A DNA stretch of 64,000 bases from Ancylobacter aquaticus (GTDB taxonomy: Bacteria > Pseudomonadota > Alphaproteobacteria > Rhizobiales > Xanthobacteraceae), in assembly GCF_004339465.1 (NCBI RefSeq), contig NZ_SMFY01000002.1, positions 124,001 to 188,000 on the forward strand, written 5' to 3'. The notes under the pieces were generated by a model that saw only the letters and a program-made list of their open reading frames with translations, was not told where the DNA came from and ran no database searches. Positions 50,932 to 60,951 of the stretch are shown in pieces. Made by a program: the position numbers and the translations under genes. Each line of letters opens with the position of its first letter. Positions within the stretch are counted from its first letter, which is position 1.

Positions 50932-52065
50932 ATGCTCGACTGGTCCGAGACCAAGCCTGCGCGCGCACAGATCCACCCCGCCTTCGCACCGGCGTCCACC
51001 GATGCCACCGCCGACGCCACCGGCCTCGGCGCCATTGCGCGTGGCGCTGCGCGCGTGAGCGTGGACGAGAAGCGGATGATCAACGCCCGCGCCGACGTGA
51101 ACCAGCTTCTGCCGCTCAAATATAAATGGGCGTGGGAAAAGTACCTCGCCGGCTGCAACAATCACTGGATGCCAACGGAGGTGTCGATGCAGGCCGACAT
51201 CGCGTTGTGGAAGTCGCGCGACGGCCTCACCGAGGACGAGCGCCGCATGTTGAAGCGCAATCTCGGCTTCTTCGCCGCCTCGGAATCGCTGGTGGCGAAC
51301 AACATCGTGCTGGCGATCTACCGCCACCTCACCAACCCGGAATGCCGGCAATATCTGCTGCGTCAGGCCTTCGAGGAGGCGGTGCACACCCATACCTTCC
51401 AGTACATCGTGGAGAGCCTGGGCCTGGATGAGGGCGAACTGTTCAACATGTACCGCGAGGTGCCTTCCATCACCGACAAGGCCGCGTGGGCGCTCAAGCA
51501 CACGCAGAGCCTCGACGACCCTGCCTTTGCTACCGGCACGCCGGAGGCCGACCAGCAGTTCCTGCGGGATCTCGTGGCGTTCTATGTCGTGTTCGAGGGC
51601 ATGTGGTTCTACACCGGCTTCGCGCAGATTCTCTCGCTCGGCCGGCGCAACAAGATGGTCGGCATCGCCGAGCAGTACCAGTACATCCTGCGCGACGAGA
51701 GCCTGCACCTGAACTTCGGCATCGACGTGATCAACCAGATCAAGGCCGAGAACCCCGATCTGTGGACGCCCGCGTTCCAGGACGAGGTGCGCGGCATGCT
51801 GAAAGATGCTGCGGAACTGGAAGCCGCCTATAGCAGGGACACCATGCCGCGCGGGCTGCTCGGGCTGAACGCGGGCCTGTGCGAACAGTACATGCACGTC
51901 ATCGCCAATCGCCGCTGCGCCCAGCTCGGGCTCGCGCCCGTGTTCGCCGAGGCCGAGAACCCGTTCCCGTGGATGAGCGAGTCGATAGACCTGAAGAAGG
52001 AGAAGAACTTCTTCGAGACCCGCGTCATCGAGTACCAGAACGGCGGCGCACTCGCCTGGGATTGA
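50932..52065 (+). CDS. nrdB: Ribonucleoside-diphosphate reductase, class Ia, beta subunit
   Basis: A 377-aa R2 protein, 23 bp after nrdA. Diiron ligands are visible in the [16 protein letters not shown] segment near residue 147 and in [10 protein letters not shown] near 256; the tyrosyl-radical region lies close to EAVHTH. The C-terminus [11 protein letters not shown] differs from the classical E. coli end but is typical of alphaproteobacterial R2, which docks to NrdA through this tail. The operon is followed by a terminator hairpin. Confidence 0.93.
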   Translation: MLDWSETKPARAQIHPAFAPASTDATADATGLGAIARGAARVSVDEKRMINARADVNQLLPLKYKWAWEKYLAGCNNHWMPTEVSMQADIALWKSRDGLTEDERRMLKRNLGFFAASESLVANNIVLAIYRHLTNPECRQYLLRQAFEEAVHTHTFQYIVESLGLDEGELFNMYREVPSITDKAAWALKHTQSLDDPAFATGTPEADQQFLRDLVAFYVVFEGMWFYTGFAQILSLGRRNKMVGIAEQYQYILRDESLHLNFGIDVINQIKAENPDLWTPAFQDEVRGMLKDAAELEAAYSRDTMPRGLLGLNAGLCEQYMHVIANRRCAQLGLAPVFAEAENPFPWMSESIDLKKEKNFFETRVIEYQNGGALAWD

Positions 52066-52068
52066 GCG

Positions 52069-52095
52069 GGCCGGCGGCGGGTTTCGCCGCCGGCC
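52069..52095. terminator. Hairpin terminator between nrdB and the convergent metallochaperone gene
   Basis: A perfect 11-bp inverted repeat (GGCCGGCGGCG / CGCCGCCGGCC, loop GGTTT) starts 4 bp after the nrdB stop and fills the convergent gap. The T-run behind it (GTCTT) is weak, but position supports termination from both sides. Confidence 0.7.
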
Positions 52096-52101
52096 GTCTT
52101 C

Positions 52102-53316
52102 TCAGGCCGGCACGCGCTCCCAGTCCGGGAACGGGTCCGGCAGGTGCTTCAGCGGCTCGGGGTCGAACAGCATGGGCTTGAGCGGGCCGATAAGGCAGTC
52201 GTCGAGCGCGGCGCGGATGGCGGCCTCGTCCATGTTGACGCCGATGAACACCAGCTCCTGCCGTCGGTCGCCATAGCCCGGCGTCCAGTGCTGGCGCAGC
52301 CAGCTTCGCCAGTCGGCCTGCGTCGGCCAGTGCTCGGTCGGGATAGCCGCCCACCACTGGCCGATGGAACCCGTGCGGCAGATGGCGCCGGCGAGCGACA
52401 TCTCGCCGACCCGGCGCGGGCGGGTGGCCAGCCAGAACAGCCCCTTGGCGCGGACGAGGCCCGGCCAGGTGCGGGCGAGGAAGGCGTCGAACTTCTCCGG
52501 GTGGAACGGCCGGCGGGCGCGGTAGACGAAGCTGGAAACGCCGTATTCCTCCGTCTCCGGCACATGGTCCTTGAAGCCGTTCAGCTCCTTGAACCAGGTC
52601 GGGTGCTCGTGCGCCTGCTCGAAGTCGAAGCGGCCGGTGCCCAGAATGTCCTTCATCGGCACATTGGCCTGGTCGGTCTCGATGATGAGCGCGTCCGGGT
52701 TCAGCGCCTTCACCACGGCGCGGACCTCGCGCCGCCGCGCCGGGGCGACGTCCGAGACCTTGTTGAGCACGATGACATCGGCGAACTCGATCTGGTCGGT
52801 GAGCAGGTCGACCAGCGTGCGGGCGTCCTCCTCGCCCGCCACCTCGCCACGGTCGCGCAGAAAGTCGCGGGAGCCGAAATCCCTCAAGAGGTTGGCGGCG
52901 TCGACCACGGTAACCATGGTGTCGAGCCGGGCAACGTCCGAGAGCGAGAAGCCGTCCTCGTCGCGGAACTCGAAGGTGGCGGCTACCGGGAGCGGCTCGG
53001 CGATCCCCGTGGATTCGATGAGGAGATAGTCGAAGCGGCCCTCATCGGCGAGGCGCTTGACCTCGGCGAGCAGGTCGTCGCGCAGCGTGCAGCAGATGCA
53101 GCCATTGGTCATTTCGACCAGCTTTTCCTGCGTGTGGGACAGGTTGGCGTCGCCCGCCCGCACCAGCTCGGCATCAATGTTCACTTCCGACATGTCGTTG
53201 ACGATGACAGCGACGCGCAGCCCCTCGCGGTTCGCCAGCACATGGTTGAGCAGGGTGGTCTTGCCGGCCCCGAGGAAGCCGGAAAGCACCGTGACCGGAA
53301 GGCGGCTGTCGGACAT
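52102..53316 (-). CDS. COG0523 GTPase (CobW/ZigA-like metallochaperone)
   Basis: A 404-aa G3E GTPase. GFLGAGKTT at 13-21 is Walker A, Cys-Ile-Cys-Cys at 73-76 is the metal-binding signature (Cys-x-Cys-Cys), LNKVSD gives the base-specificity motif, and the C-terminal CobW_C domain starts near 260. The acidic/histidine segment [15 protein letters not shown] near 232 is typical of zinc-linked members. ATG at 53316 has GGAG upstream. A Zur-like palindrome 22 bp upstream supports zinc-starvation induction. Not next to cobalamin genes, so CobW proper is unlikely. Confidence 0.87.
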   Translation of the reverse strand: MSDSRLPVTVLSGFLGAGKTTLLNHVLANREGLRVAVIVNDMSEVNIDAELVRAGDANLSHTQEKLVEMTNGCICCTLRDDLLAEVKRLADEGRFDYLLIESTGIAEPLPVAATFEFRDEDGFSLSDVARLDTMVTVVDAANLLRDFGSRDFLRDRGEVAGEEDARTLVDLLTDQIEFADVIVLNKVSDVAPARRREVRAVVKALNPDALIIETDQANVPMKDILGTGRFDFEQAHEHPTWFKELNGFKDHVPETEEYGVSSFVYRARRPFHPEKFDAFLARTWPGLVRAKGLFWLATRPRRVGEMSLAGAICRTGSIGQWWAAIPTEHWPTQADWRSWLRQHWTPGYGDRRQELVFIGVNMDEAAIRAALDDCLIGPLKPMLFDPEPLKHLPDPFPDWERVPA

Positions 53317-53337
53317 AGGAAGGCTCCACATACAAAG

Positions 53338-53352
53338 TGATATAATGTATCA
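53338..53352 (-). promoter_or_regulatory. Zur-like box upstream of the metallochaperone gene
   Basis: TGATA-TAATG-TATCA is an AT-rich inverted repeat just before the COG0523 gene. It resembles the TGTTATA...TATAACA pattern of alphaproteobacterial Zur sites, and the gene family is usually Zur-controlled. The match is incomplete, so confidence is moderate. Confidence 0.55.
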
Positions 53353-53412
53353 TTTGCATAGGGGGGCCCGTTGCGCAAGCCGCCCGCGGCTGGCAGGGGG
53401 CGCGTGCTGCGG

Positions 53413-53431
53413 CGTCTTTATGCCGTCTTTA
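53413..53431 (+). promoter_or_regulatory. Candidate KdpE-binding direct repeat upstream of kdp operon
   Basis: CGTCTTTA occurs twice, starting at 53413 and 53424, that is one helical turn apart, about 80-100 bp before the first kdp gene. OmpR-family response regulators such as KdpE bind direct repeats of this spacing, so these are the probable half-sites. Confidence 0.5.
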
Positions 53432-53512
53432 CGGTGGCGCGCCGCAATCCAGATCGAACCCTTATCCAGCCCGGCCTAGATGAAATGCCAGCTCAACCAG
53501 GAAGCTGGAATC

Positions 53513-53596
53513 ATGCTGGATCTTTTTTATCTCGCCATCGCCGTCGGCTTCTTCCTGCTGATGGCCGCCTATGCCCGCTTCACGTCGCTGGGGTGA
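53513..53596 (+). CDS. Small membrane peptide upstream of kdpF
   Basis: A 27-aa hydrophobic peptide: MLDLFYLAIAVGFFLLMAAY followed by a short ARFTSLG tail, one transmembrane helix. It ends 4 bp before kdpF, and GGAAG lies upstream. Short proteins of this kind precede kdpF in other alphaproteobacteria; its role is unknown, possibly a Kdp complex accessory like KdpF. Confidence 0.7.
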   Translation: MLDLFYLAIAVGFFLLMAAYARFTSLG

Positions 53597-53600
53597 GGCC

Positions 53601-53687
53601 ATGGTCGATCTTCTGCTTGGTGGCACCGTCGCCCTCGCTCTCGCCGTCTATCTCGTGACCGCCCTGCTGCGGCCCGAGAAATTCTGA
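53601..53687 (+). CDS. kdpF: KdpF small subunit of the Kdp potassium ATPase
   Basis: A 28-aa membrane peptide: [20 protein letters not shown] and a LLRPEKF end, matching the single helix and the terminal Glu-(Ala/Lys)-Phe of KdpF. It stabilises the KdpABC complex in the inner membrane. Start 34 bp before kdpA. Confidence 0.85.
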   Translation: MVDLLLGGTVALALAVYLVTALLRPEKF

Positions 53688-53721
53688 CGCGCCCCCCCAT
53701 CTTCGCGAAAGTCCAAATGCC

Positions 53722-55431
53722 ATGACCGTTCAAGGCTGGCTCCAGATAGCCATCATCCTCGCGCTCGTGCTCGTCGCGGCGGTGCCGCTCGGCGCCTATA
53801 TGGCGCGCGTCTTTGCCGGCGAGCGCACGATGCTCTCGGCGCTGCTCGCACCCGTGGAGCGGGTGCTCTACCGTCTCGCCGGCGTCGACCCCGCCCGCGA
53901 GCAGGGCGCGCTCGGCTACACCCTCGCCATGCTCGCCTTCAACGCGGCCGGCGTGGTGCTGCTTTATGCGCTACTGCGCCTGCAGGGCCTGCTGCCGTTC
54001 AATCCGCTCGGCTTTGCCGGCGTGGCTCCCGACCTTGCCTTCAACACGGCGGTGAGCTTCGTCACCAACACCAACTGGCAGGCCTATGGCGGCGAGACGA
54101 CGATGAGCCTGTTCAGCCAGATGGCCGGGCTCACCGTGCAGAACTTCCTCTCCGCCGCCACCGGGCTGGCTCTGGCCGTGGCGCTGGTGCGGGCGTTCGC
54201 TCGCTCCGGGGCGGTCACGGTCGGCAATTTCTTCGTCGATATGACCCGCTCGGTGCTCTATGTGCTGCTGCCTCTGGCGGTCGTCACCGCGCTGGTGCAG
54301 GTGGCGATGGGCGTGCCGCAGACGCTCGGCGCGGCCACCTCGGCGACGACGCTGGAAGGCGCGCAGCAGGTCATCGCCATGGGGCCGGTGGCCAGCCAGA
54401 TGGCGATCAAGCAGCTCGGCACCAATGGCGGCGGGTTCTTCAACGTCAATGCGGCGCACCCGTTCGAAAATCCGAGCCCGCTCTCCAATGCGCTGGAGAT
54501 CTGGCAGATGCTGGTCATCTCCACCGCGCTCATCTTCGCCTTCGGCCGGTTGATCGGCGACCGGCGGCAGGCGCGGGCGCTGGTGGCGGCCATAGGCCTC
54601 ATCCTCGTCGCCGGCATCGCCATCACCTATTGGGCGGAAGCGGCCGGCACACCCTCGCTGGTGGCCGCCGGCATCGACCCCGCCGGCGGCAACATGGAGG
54701 GCAAGGAGGTCCGCTTCGGCCTCGCCGCCTCCGCCATGTTCGCCGCCGTCACCACCGGCCTGTCCGATGGCGGCGTCAACGCCATGCACGGCTCCTTCAC
54801 CCCGCTCGGCGGCATGGTGCCGCTGTTCCTGATCCAGCTTGGCGAGATTCTGCCGGGCGGCGTCGGCTCGGGGCTTTATGGCCTGCTGGTCATGGCGATC
54901 CTCGCCGTCTTCGTGGCCGGGCTGATGGTCGGGCGCACGCCGGAATATCTCGGCAAGAAGATCGAGGCGAAGGAGGTCAAGATGGCCATGCTCGCCATCC
55001 TCATCCTGCCGACCGCCATTCTTGGTTTCTCAGGCGTCGCGGCGGTGCTGCCCACGGCGCTCGCCGGCCTCGGCAATGCCGGCCCGCATGGACTGTCGGA
55101 AATCCTCTACGCCTATTCCTCGGCGGCGGGAAACAATGGCTCGGCGTTTGGCGGGCTGTCGGCGAATTCGCCATGGTGGAACACCACGCTCGGCCTCGCC
55201 ATGCTGCTTGGCCGCTTCGCCTATATCGTGCCGATGATGGCGATCGCCGGCTCGCTTGCCGCCAAGACGCGGCTCACGGCCTCGACAGGCACCTTCCCGA
55301 CCCATGGCCCGCTCTTCGTGGGGCTGATGGTCGGCATCATCCTCATTCTCGGCGGCTTGCAGTTCTTCCCCGCTCTCGCCCTCGGCCCGATTGCCGAGCA
55401 GGTGCAGATGCTGGCCGGCAAGACCTTTTGA
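53722..55431 (+). CDS. kdpA: Potassium-transporting ATPase subunit KdpA
   Basis: A 569-aa membrane channel subunit of the superfamily of K+ transporters. Selectivity-filter-like loops are visible in [14 protein letters not shown] near residue 111, [22 protein letters not shown] near 231, [21 protein letters not shown] near 343 and [12 protein letters not shown] near 466, one for each of the four repeats. It is the K+-binding subunit. Second in kdpFABCDE. Confidence 0.96.
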   Translation: MTVQGWLQIAIILALVLVAAVPLGAYMARVFAGERTMLSALLAPVERVLYRLAGVDPAREQGALGYTLAMLAFNAAGVVLLYALLRLQGLLPFNPLGFAGVAPDLAFNTAVSFVTNTNWQAYGGETTMSLFSQMAGLTVQNFLSAATGLALAVALVRAFARSGAVTVGNFFVDMTRSVLYVLLPLAVVTALVQVAMGVPQTLGAATSATTLEGAQQVIAMGPVASQMAIKQLGTNGGGFFNVNAAHPFENPSPLSNALEIWQMLVISTALIFAFGRLIGDRRQARALVAAIGLILVAGIAITYWAEAAGTPSLVAAGIDPAGGNMEGKEVRFGLAASAMFAAVTTGLSDGGVNAMHGSFTPLGGMVPLFLIQLGEILPGGVGSGLYGLLVMAILAVFVAGLMVGRTPEYLGKKIEAKEVKMAMLAILILPTAILGFSGVAAVLPTALAGLGNAGPHGLSEILYAYSSAAGNNGSAFGGLSANSPWWNTTLGLAMLLGRFAYIVPMMAIAGSLAAKTRLTASTGTFPTHGPLFVGLMVGIILILGGLQFFPALALGPIAEQVQMLAGKTF

Positions 55432-55469
55432 GCAAGACCTTCTGACCCCGCCGCTTCGGAGACACATCC

Positions 55470-57536
55470 ATGTCCACGCACACCAAGGCGACGTCCGGCT
55501 CCGCCTTCGCCTCGCCCGAGCTGATCGGGCGGGCGGCACGCGATGCCGTGACCAAGCTCAACCCGGTGGCACTGATGCGCAACCCGGTGATTTTCGTCAC
55601 CGAAATCGTCGCCGCGCTCGTGACCGTGCTTTTCGTCCGTGACGTCCTGGTCGGCAATCCGCTGGCCTTCACCGGCCAGATCATGGCGTGGCTCTGGTTC
55701 ACCGTGCTGTTCGCCACGTTCGCCGAGGCTCTGGCCGAGGGCAGGGGGCGTGCCCAGGCCGACAGCCTGCGCCGGGCGCGCACCGACACGGTGGCCAAGC
55801 GCCTGCGCGACCCCGCCAACCGCGCCGCCTTTGACACCGTCTCGGCGCTGGACCTCGGGATCGGCGACCATGTGGTGGTCGAGGCCGGCGACCTCATCCC
55901 CGGCGATGGCGAAATCGTCGAGGGCATCGCCTCGGTCAACGAGGCCGCCATAACAGGCGAGAGCGCGCCGGTTATCCGCGAATCCGGCGGCGACCGTTCC
56001 GCCGTCACCGGCGGCACCACCGTGATCTCCGACTGGCTGGTGGTGCGCATCACCGCCGCGCCCGGCTCTTCGTTCCTCGACCGGATGATCGCTCTGGTGG
56101 AAGGCGCCGAGCGGCAAAAAACGCCGAACGAGCTGGCGCTCTCCGTGCTGCTGGTCGGCATGACATTGATCTTCCTCATCGCGGTCGTCTCGCTGGCCGG
56201 GCTGGGGCGCTATGCGGCGGCGGACGTTCCCGTGCCGGTGCTGGTGGCGCTGCTGGTTACACTGATCCCGACCACCATTGGCGGGCTGCTCTCGGCCATC
56301 GGCATTGCCGGCATGGACCGGCTGATCCGCCACAACGTGCTCGCCATGTCCGGCCGCGCGGTGGAAGCGGCGGGCGATGTCGACACGCTGCTGCTCGACA
56401 AGACCGGCACCATCACTTTCGGCAACCGCATGGCGAGCGAGATCATCCCGGTGCCCGGCGTCAGTGAGCATGAAGCGGCGCTGATCGCCGTGCAGGCGAG
56501 CCTTGCCGACGAAACCGCCGAGGGGCGCTCCATTCTCGCGCTCGCTCGCGAGACCCATGGCATCACGCCCGAGACGGCGGCGCTTGACGGCGCGAGCTTC
56601 GTTGCCTTCTCGGCAGCCAGCCGGCTCTCGGGCGTCGACGTCGACGACCGGCGCCTCCGCAAGGGGGCGGTCGATGCCATCAAGCGCTTCGTGCATTCGG
56701 TTGATCCGCACGCCGCCACCGGCATCACCGCGTTCGATGCGGCGGTGGAGCGGATAGCCCGCTCCGGCGGCACACCGCTCGGCCTTGCCGAGAATGGCCG
56801 GCTGCTGGGCGTGATCCACCTGAAGGATGTGGTGAAGCCCGGCATCAAGGAACGCTTCGCGGAACTGCGCCGCATGGGAATCCGCACGGTGATGGTGACG
56901 GGCGACAATCCCGTCACCGCCGCCGCCATCGCCTCCGAGGCTGGCGTCGATGATTTCATCGCCGAGGCCACGCCGCAGGACAAGCTGGCCTATATCCGCA
57001 CGGAGCAACGCCAGGGGCGGCTGGTCGCCATGTGCGGCGACGGCACCAATGACGCCCCGGCTCTGGCGCAGGCCGATGTCGGCGTTGCCATGCAGAGTGG
57101 CACGCAGGCGGCGCGCGAGGCGGGCAACATGGTGGACCTCGACAGCGACCCGACCAAGCTCATCGAGATTGTCGGCATCGGCAAGCAATTGCTGATGACG
57201 CGCGGCGCGCTCACCACCTTTTCCATCGCCAACGACGTAGCGAAGTATTTCGCCATCATCCCGGCGCTGTTCATCGCCGCCATTCCCGAACTGGGGCTGT
57301 TGAACGTGATGGGGCTGGCCTCACCGCAGAGCGCCATCCTCTCGGCGGTCATCTTCAACGCGCTGATCATCGTCGCGCTGATCCCGCTCGCTTTGCGCGG
57401 CGTGGCCTATCGGCCGGGCGAGGCCGGAACGGTGCTGGCGCGCAACCTCGCCATTTACGGGCTGGGCGGGCTGGCACTGCCTTTCATCGGCATCAAGCTC
57501 ATCGACCTCGCCTTGGTGGCGGTGGGGCTGGCGTGA
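55470..57536 (+). CDS. kdpB: Potassium-transporting P-type ATPase subunit KdpB
   Basis: A 688-aa P-type ATPase. Asp310 in LLLDKTGTI is the phosphorylated residue, [11 protein letters not shown] near 165 is the actuator motif, [16 protein letters not shown] near 522 the hinge and [11 protein letters not shown] near 475 the P-domain. It drives K+ uptake through KdpA. The gene is 38 bp after kdpA. The 123-bp gap to kdpC is larger than usual and carries a palindromic repeat. Confidence 0.96.
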   Translation: MSTHTKATSGSAFASPELIGRAARDAVTKLNPVALMRNPVIFVTEIVAALVTVLFVRDVLVGNPLAFTGQIMAWLWFTVLFATFAEALAEGRGRAQADSLRRARTDTVAKRLRDPANRAAFDTVSALDLGIGDHVVVEAGDLIPGDGEIVEGIASVNEAAITGESAPVIRESGGDRSAVTGGTTVISDWLVVRITAAPGSSFLDRMIALVEGAERQKTPNELALSVLLVGMTLIFLIAVVSLAGLGRYAAADVPVPVLVALLVTLIPTTIGGLLSAIGIAGMDRLIRHNVLAMSGRAVEAAGDVDTLLLDKTGTITFGNRMASEIIPVPGVSEHEAALIAVQASLADETAEGRSILALARETHGITPETAALDGASFVAFSAASRLSGVDVDDRRLRKGAVDAIKRFVHSVDPHAATGITAFDAAVERIARSGGTPLGLAENGRLLGVIHLKDVVKPGIKERFAELRRMGIRTVMVTGDNPVTAAAIASEAGVDDFIAEATPQDKLAYIRTEQRQGRLVAMCGDGTNDAPALAQADVGVAMQSGTQAAREAGNMVDLDSDPTKLIEIVGIGKQLLMTRGALTTFSIANDVAKYFAIIPALFIAAIPELGLLNVMGLASPQSAILSAVIFNALIIVALIPLALRGVAYRPGEAGTVLARNLAIYGLGGLALPFIGIKLIDLALVAVGLA

Positions 57537-57543
57537 CACCCGG

Positions 57544-57636
57544 CGTCATCCCGGCCGAAAGCGAAAGCCGCGGCGCGGGAATCGCCCGCCGATTTTCAAA
57601 CGATCCCGGATCGGCCTGCAACCGTCCGGGACGACG
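57544..57636. repeat. Palindromic intergenic repeat inside the kdp operon
   Basis: The 93-bp element begins CGTCATCCCGG and ends CCGGGACGACG (11-bp terminal inverted repeat with one mismatch), with an inner CCCGGA...TCCGGG stem. This structure is like the REP/RIME-type short palindromic repeats that are dispersed in rhizobial genomes. It has no coding capacity and separates kdpB from kdpC. Confidence 0.65.
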
Positions 57637-57659
57637 CGACGAACTCAAGGAATTCTCAC

Positions 57660-58241
57660 ATGCTCACTTATCTCCGCCCGGCGGTGACGTTGCTCATTGC
57701 CTTCACCCTGCTCGCCGGTCTCGCCTATCCGCTGGCCATCACCGAAGCCGCGCAGGTGCTGTTTCCCCGGCAGGCCAGCGGATCGTTGATCACCCGCGAC
57801 GGGACGGTGGTCGGCTCGGCACTGATCGGCCAGGCCACGACCGGCGCCGGTTATTTCCACCCGCGCCCTTCGGCTGCGGGCACCGGCTATGACGCGTCCG
57901 CCTCGTCAGGAACGAACCTCGGTCCCACCAGCGCCAGGCTGGCGGAGCGGCTGAAGACCGATTCCGAAGCGCTGCGGGCGGCGGGGTTCACCGGGCCGGT
58001 TCCTGCCGACGCGGTGACCACCTCCGCCAGCGGCCTCGACCCGCATATTTCTCCGGCGAATGCGCTGGCACAGGTGCCGCGCGTCGCCGCCGCCCGCGCG
58101 ATCGACGCGGCAGTTGTGCGTGCCCTTGTCGAGGTCCACATAGAGCGCCCGCAACTTGGCGTCTTCGGCGAGCCGCGCGTCAATGTGCTGGCGCTCAATC
58201 TTGCGCTGGATGCCCTCGCCAAGGATGCGCCGCGCTCGTGA
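57660..58241 (+). CDS. kdpC: Potassium-transporting ATPase subunit KdpC
   Basis: A 193-aa subunit with a single N-terminal membrane helix (about 10-32, [18 protein letters not shown]) and a periplasmic domain. [22 protein letters not shown] near residue 57 and [22 protein letters not shown] near 121 are KdpC signatures. It couples KdpA and KdpB. Start ATG with AAGGA 9 nt upstream; 13 bp before kdpD. Confidence 0.93.
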   Translation: MLTYLRPAVTLLIAFTLLAGLAYPLAITEAAQVLFPRQASGSLITRDGTVVGSALIGQATTGAGYFHPRPSAAGTGYDASASSGTNLGPTSARLAERLKTDSEALRAAGFTGPVPADAVTTSASGLDPHISPANALAQVPRVAAARAIDAAVVRALVEVHIERPQLGVFGEPRVNVLALNLALDALAKDAPRS

Positions 58242-58254
58242 GACGGAGATGAGA

Positions 58255-60951
58255 ATGAGCGCCGAGGAGGCCCCTCGCGCCGACCCGGACGCCCTGCTTG
58301 CCGCCGCCGAACGCGAGGCGCGCGGCAAGCTGCGCATTTTCCTCGGCGCCGCGCCGGGGGTCGGCAAGACCTATGCGATGCTTTCCGCCGCTCGCGCGAC
58401 GCAGGCCGGCGGACGCGATGTGGTGGTGGGCCTTGTCGAGACCCATGCACGGGCCGAGACCGAAGCGCTGACCGCCGGTTTGGAGATGCTCCCGCGCAAG
58501 GGCATCGCATACCGTGGCCGGCTGGTGCCGGAATTCGACCTGGAGGCGGCGCTTGCCCGGCGGCCGGCGCTGCTGCTGGTTGACGAATACGCCCACTCCA
58601 ATGTCGAGGGCTCGCGCCACCCCAAACGCTGGCAGGATGTGCAGGACCTGCTCGCCGCCGGCATCGACGTGTGGACGACGCTCAACATCCAGCATGTCGA
58701 GAGCCTCAACGACGTGGTGCAGCGCATCACCGGCGTGCGGGTGCGCGAGACGGTGCCGGACGCGGCGCTGCGCAAGGCCGACGAGATCATCCTTGTCGAC
58801 CTGCCCTCGGATGAGTTGCTGAAGCGTCTTGCGGACGGCAAGGTCTATGTCGAGGACACCGCCAGCCGTGCGGTGCAGAGCTTCTTCAAGCCGAGCAATC
58901 TCACAGCCCTGCGCGAGCTCGCTCTGCGCCGGGTCGCCGCGCAGGTCGACAGCGATCTGGTCGAGCGCATGCAGGGCGCGGCGATCGAGGGGCCATGGGC
59001 GGCGGGCGAGCGGCTGCTGGTCTGCGTCGGGCCGGACATGGCGGCGGAGCGCGTGGTGCGCGAGGCCAAGCGCCTCGCCGACCTCATGGACGCCGCGTGG
59101 TTCGCGGTGACGGTGGAGCGCCCCGGCCAGGTGATGGCGACCCCCGACCGCCAGAAGCTCGACGCCGGCCTGCGCCTTGCCGAGAGCCTCGGCGCCGAGG
59201 TGCGCGCGCTGGTGGCCGGGGATGTCGCGGCCGAGCTGCTGCGCTTCGCGCGCTTCGAGAATGTGACGCAGATCATCATTGGCAAGGCCCGGCGCCGCTG
59301 GCCGTTCGGTGCGCTGCGTCGGCCGCTTGCGGATGCGCTGGTGCGCACGGCGAACGGCATCGCCATCCATGTCGTCACCGCGCAGGCGAGCGAGGGGCGC
59401 GCGGGCTGGCGCTCCCGGCTGGCGCCGGCCGGTCCACTCGCCGGCTATGTCACCGCCGGGCTCGGCGTGGCGACGGCGACGCTGCTCGGCCTGGTGCTGA
59501 CCCGCTTCGTCGCCTTGCCGAACGTGTCGATGCTCTATCTGCTCGCCGTGCTGCTGCCGGCGCTGCTGCACGGCGTCTGGCCGGCGATCCTCGCCTCGGC
59601 CATGTCCTTTCTCGCCTATAATTTCTTCTTCATCGACCCGGTAGAAACCTTCACCGTCGCCCGGCCGCACGAATTGCTGGCGCTGCTGGTGTTCCTCATC
59701 GTGGCGGTCATCATCTCGGCGATCGCCGGCCGGGCGCGCGAGCAGGCCCGGCTCGCCGCCCGGCGCATGCGGGCGACCCGGCGGCTCTATGATTTCACCC
59801 GAAAGCTCTCCGCCTTGCCGGACCGGGCCTCGGTGGCGGAGGCTGCGGTGGTGGAACTGCACGCGGCTCTCGGACGGGCGAGCGTGATCCTGCTGGCGCA
59901 GGAGGGTACCCTCGCACTCGCCGCCGCCTGGCCACCGGAGGACCGGCTCGACACCGCCTCGATGACGGCGGCAGGGTGGGCGTTCGAGCATGGCGAGGCG
60001 GCGGGGGCGGGCACCGGCACCCTGCCGCGAGCGCCCTGGTTGTTCCTGCCGCTCGGCGGCCTCGAGAGGGGCGCCCGCATCGGCGTCGTCGGGATCGAGC
60101 ATGACGGCGCGGCGCCTTTGGACACGGAAAGCGAGGGCCTTCTCGGTACGCTCGCCGAGCAGACGGCAGCGGCGCTGCTGCGCACGCAGCTTTCCGCCGA
60201 GGTGACGCGCGTGCGCACCGCCGCCGAGACGGAACGGGTGCGCAACATCCTCCTGGCCTCGATCAGCCATGATTTTCGCACCCCGCTCGCCTCCATTCTC
60301 GGCGCGGCCACCAGCCTGCTCGACTACGGCCCCGGCATCCCCGAAGAGGCGCGCCGCGACCTGCTGGCGCAGATGCGCGAGGAGGCCGAGAATCTCGACC
60401 TGATGGTACGCAACCTGCTCTCGATGACCCGGCTTGAAGCTGGCGCGCTCGACATGCGACGCGACTGGGTGGACGTGGTGGAGCTGATGCACCGCGCCGT
60501 TGCCACGGTGAAGAAGCGCGGCGCCACCCAGCGCTTCGTCGTCACCAGCGCGCCCGGCCTGCCGCTGATCGAGGCCGACCCGAGCCTGATGGACCAGGCG
60601 CTTGGCAATGTCGTCGCCAATGCCGTGCGCTATGCCGGCGTGGGCGCGCACATCCGCCTCTCCGCCACCGTCATCGACGGCCAGCTTGTGGTCGCCGTGA
60701 CCGATGACGGGCCGGGCATTCCGGCCGAGACGCTGCCGCATGTGTTCGAGAAATTCGTGCGCGCCCCACGCGGCGCGGGCGATGGTGGCGACGGCTCGGG
60801 GCTCGGCCTCGCCATCACCCGTGGTATTGTCGAGGCCCATGGGGGGTCGGTCTCGGCGCGCAGTCCCGCGCCCGGCCAGACCAACGGCGCCCGTATCGCG
60901 ATGCGGTTGCCACTTTCCCCGCAGGCCGCGACGCCGGAGGACGAGCCATGA
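58255..60951 (+). CDS. kdpD: Sensor histidine kinase KdpD
   Basis: An 898-aa membrane kinase. Domains: KdpD N-terminal domain (about 20-230; Walker A GAAPGVGKT at 31-39), a universal-stress-type domain (about 240-365), four membrane helices (about 400-500), a GAF-like domain (about 515-650), HisKA with phospho-acceptor His672 in SISHDFRTP and HATPase (DGPGIP, SGLGLAI near 845). It senses K+ limitation and turgor-related cues and phosphorylates KdpE. The ATG at 58255 has GGAG 6 nt upstream; 58249 is too close to it. Overlaps kdpE by 4 bp. Confidence 0.94.
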   Translation: MSAEEAPRADPDALLAAAEREARGKLRIFLGAAPGVGKTYAMLSAARATQAGGRDVVVGLVETHARAETEALTAGLEMLPRKGIAYRGRLVPEFDLEAALARRPALLLVDEYAHSNVEGSRHPKRWQDVQDLLAAGIDVWTTLNIQHVESLNDVVQRITGVRVRETVPDAALRKADEIILVDLPSDELLKRLADGKVYVEDTASRAVQSFFKPSNLTALRELALRRVAAQVDSDLVERMQGAAIEGPWAAGERLLVCVGPDMAAERVVREAKRLADLMDAAWFAVTVERPGQVMATPDRQKLDAGLRLAESLGAEVRALVAGDVAAELLRFARFENVTQIIIGKARRRWPFGALRRPLADALVRTANGIAIHVVTAQASEGRAGWRSRLAPAGPLAGYVTAGLGVATATLLGLVLTRFVALPNVSMLYLLAVLLPALLHGVWPAILASAMSFLAYNFFFIDPVETFTVARPHELLALLVFLIVAVIISAIAGRAREQARLAARRMRATRRLYDFTRKLSALPDRASVAEAAVVELHAALGRASVILLAQEGTLALAAAWPPEDRLDTASMTAAGWAFEHGEAAGAGTGTLPRAPWLFLPLGGLERGARIGVVGIEHDGAAPLDTESEGLLGTLAEQTAAALLRTQLSAEVTRVRTAAETERVRNILLASISHDFRTPLASILGAATSLLDYGPGIPEEARRDLLAQMREEAENLDLMVRNLLSMTRLEAGALDMRRDWVDVVELMHRAVATVKKRGATQRFVVTSAPGLPLIEADPSLMDQALGNVVANAVRYAGVGAHIRLSATVIDGQLVVAVTDDGPGIPAETLPHVFEKFVRAPRGAGDGGDGSGLGLAITRGIVEAHGGSVSARSPAPGQTNGARIAMRLPLSPQAATPEDEP

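Noticed and set aside
48155-50989. A 944-codon open frame on the minus strand, antisense to nrdA
   Set aside because: It covers the mirror image of nrdA. Its translation is His/Arg/Gly-rich without any domain motif, a common effect of strong GC3 bias; nrdA itself has all family motifs.
52102-53316. CobW of cobalamin biosynthesis, linked to the nearby B12 riboswitch
   Set aside because: The gene is convergent with nrdAB, has no cobalamin genes around it and has its own Zur-like box, so a zinc metallochaperone is the better reading.
55221-57188. A 655-codon minus-strand frame opposite kdpB
   Set aside because: Shadow of kdpB; composition is His/Asp/Gly-rich and it matches no fold.
58195-60840. 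An 881-codon open frame on the minus strand, antisense to kdpD
   Set aside because: Low-complexity basic translation with no family features, entirely inside kdpD, which is clearly coding.
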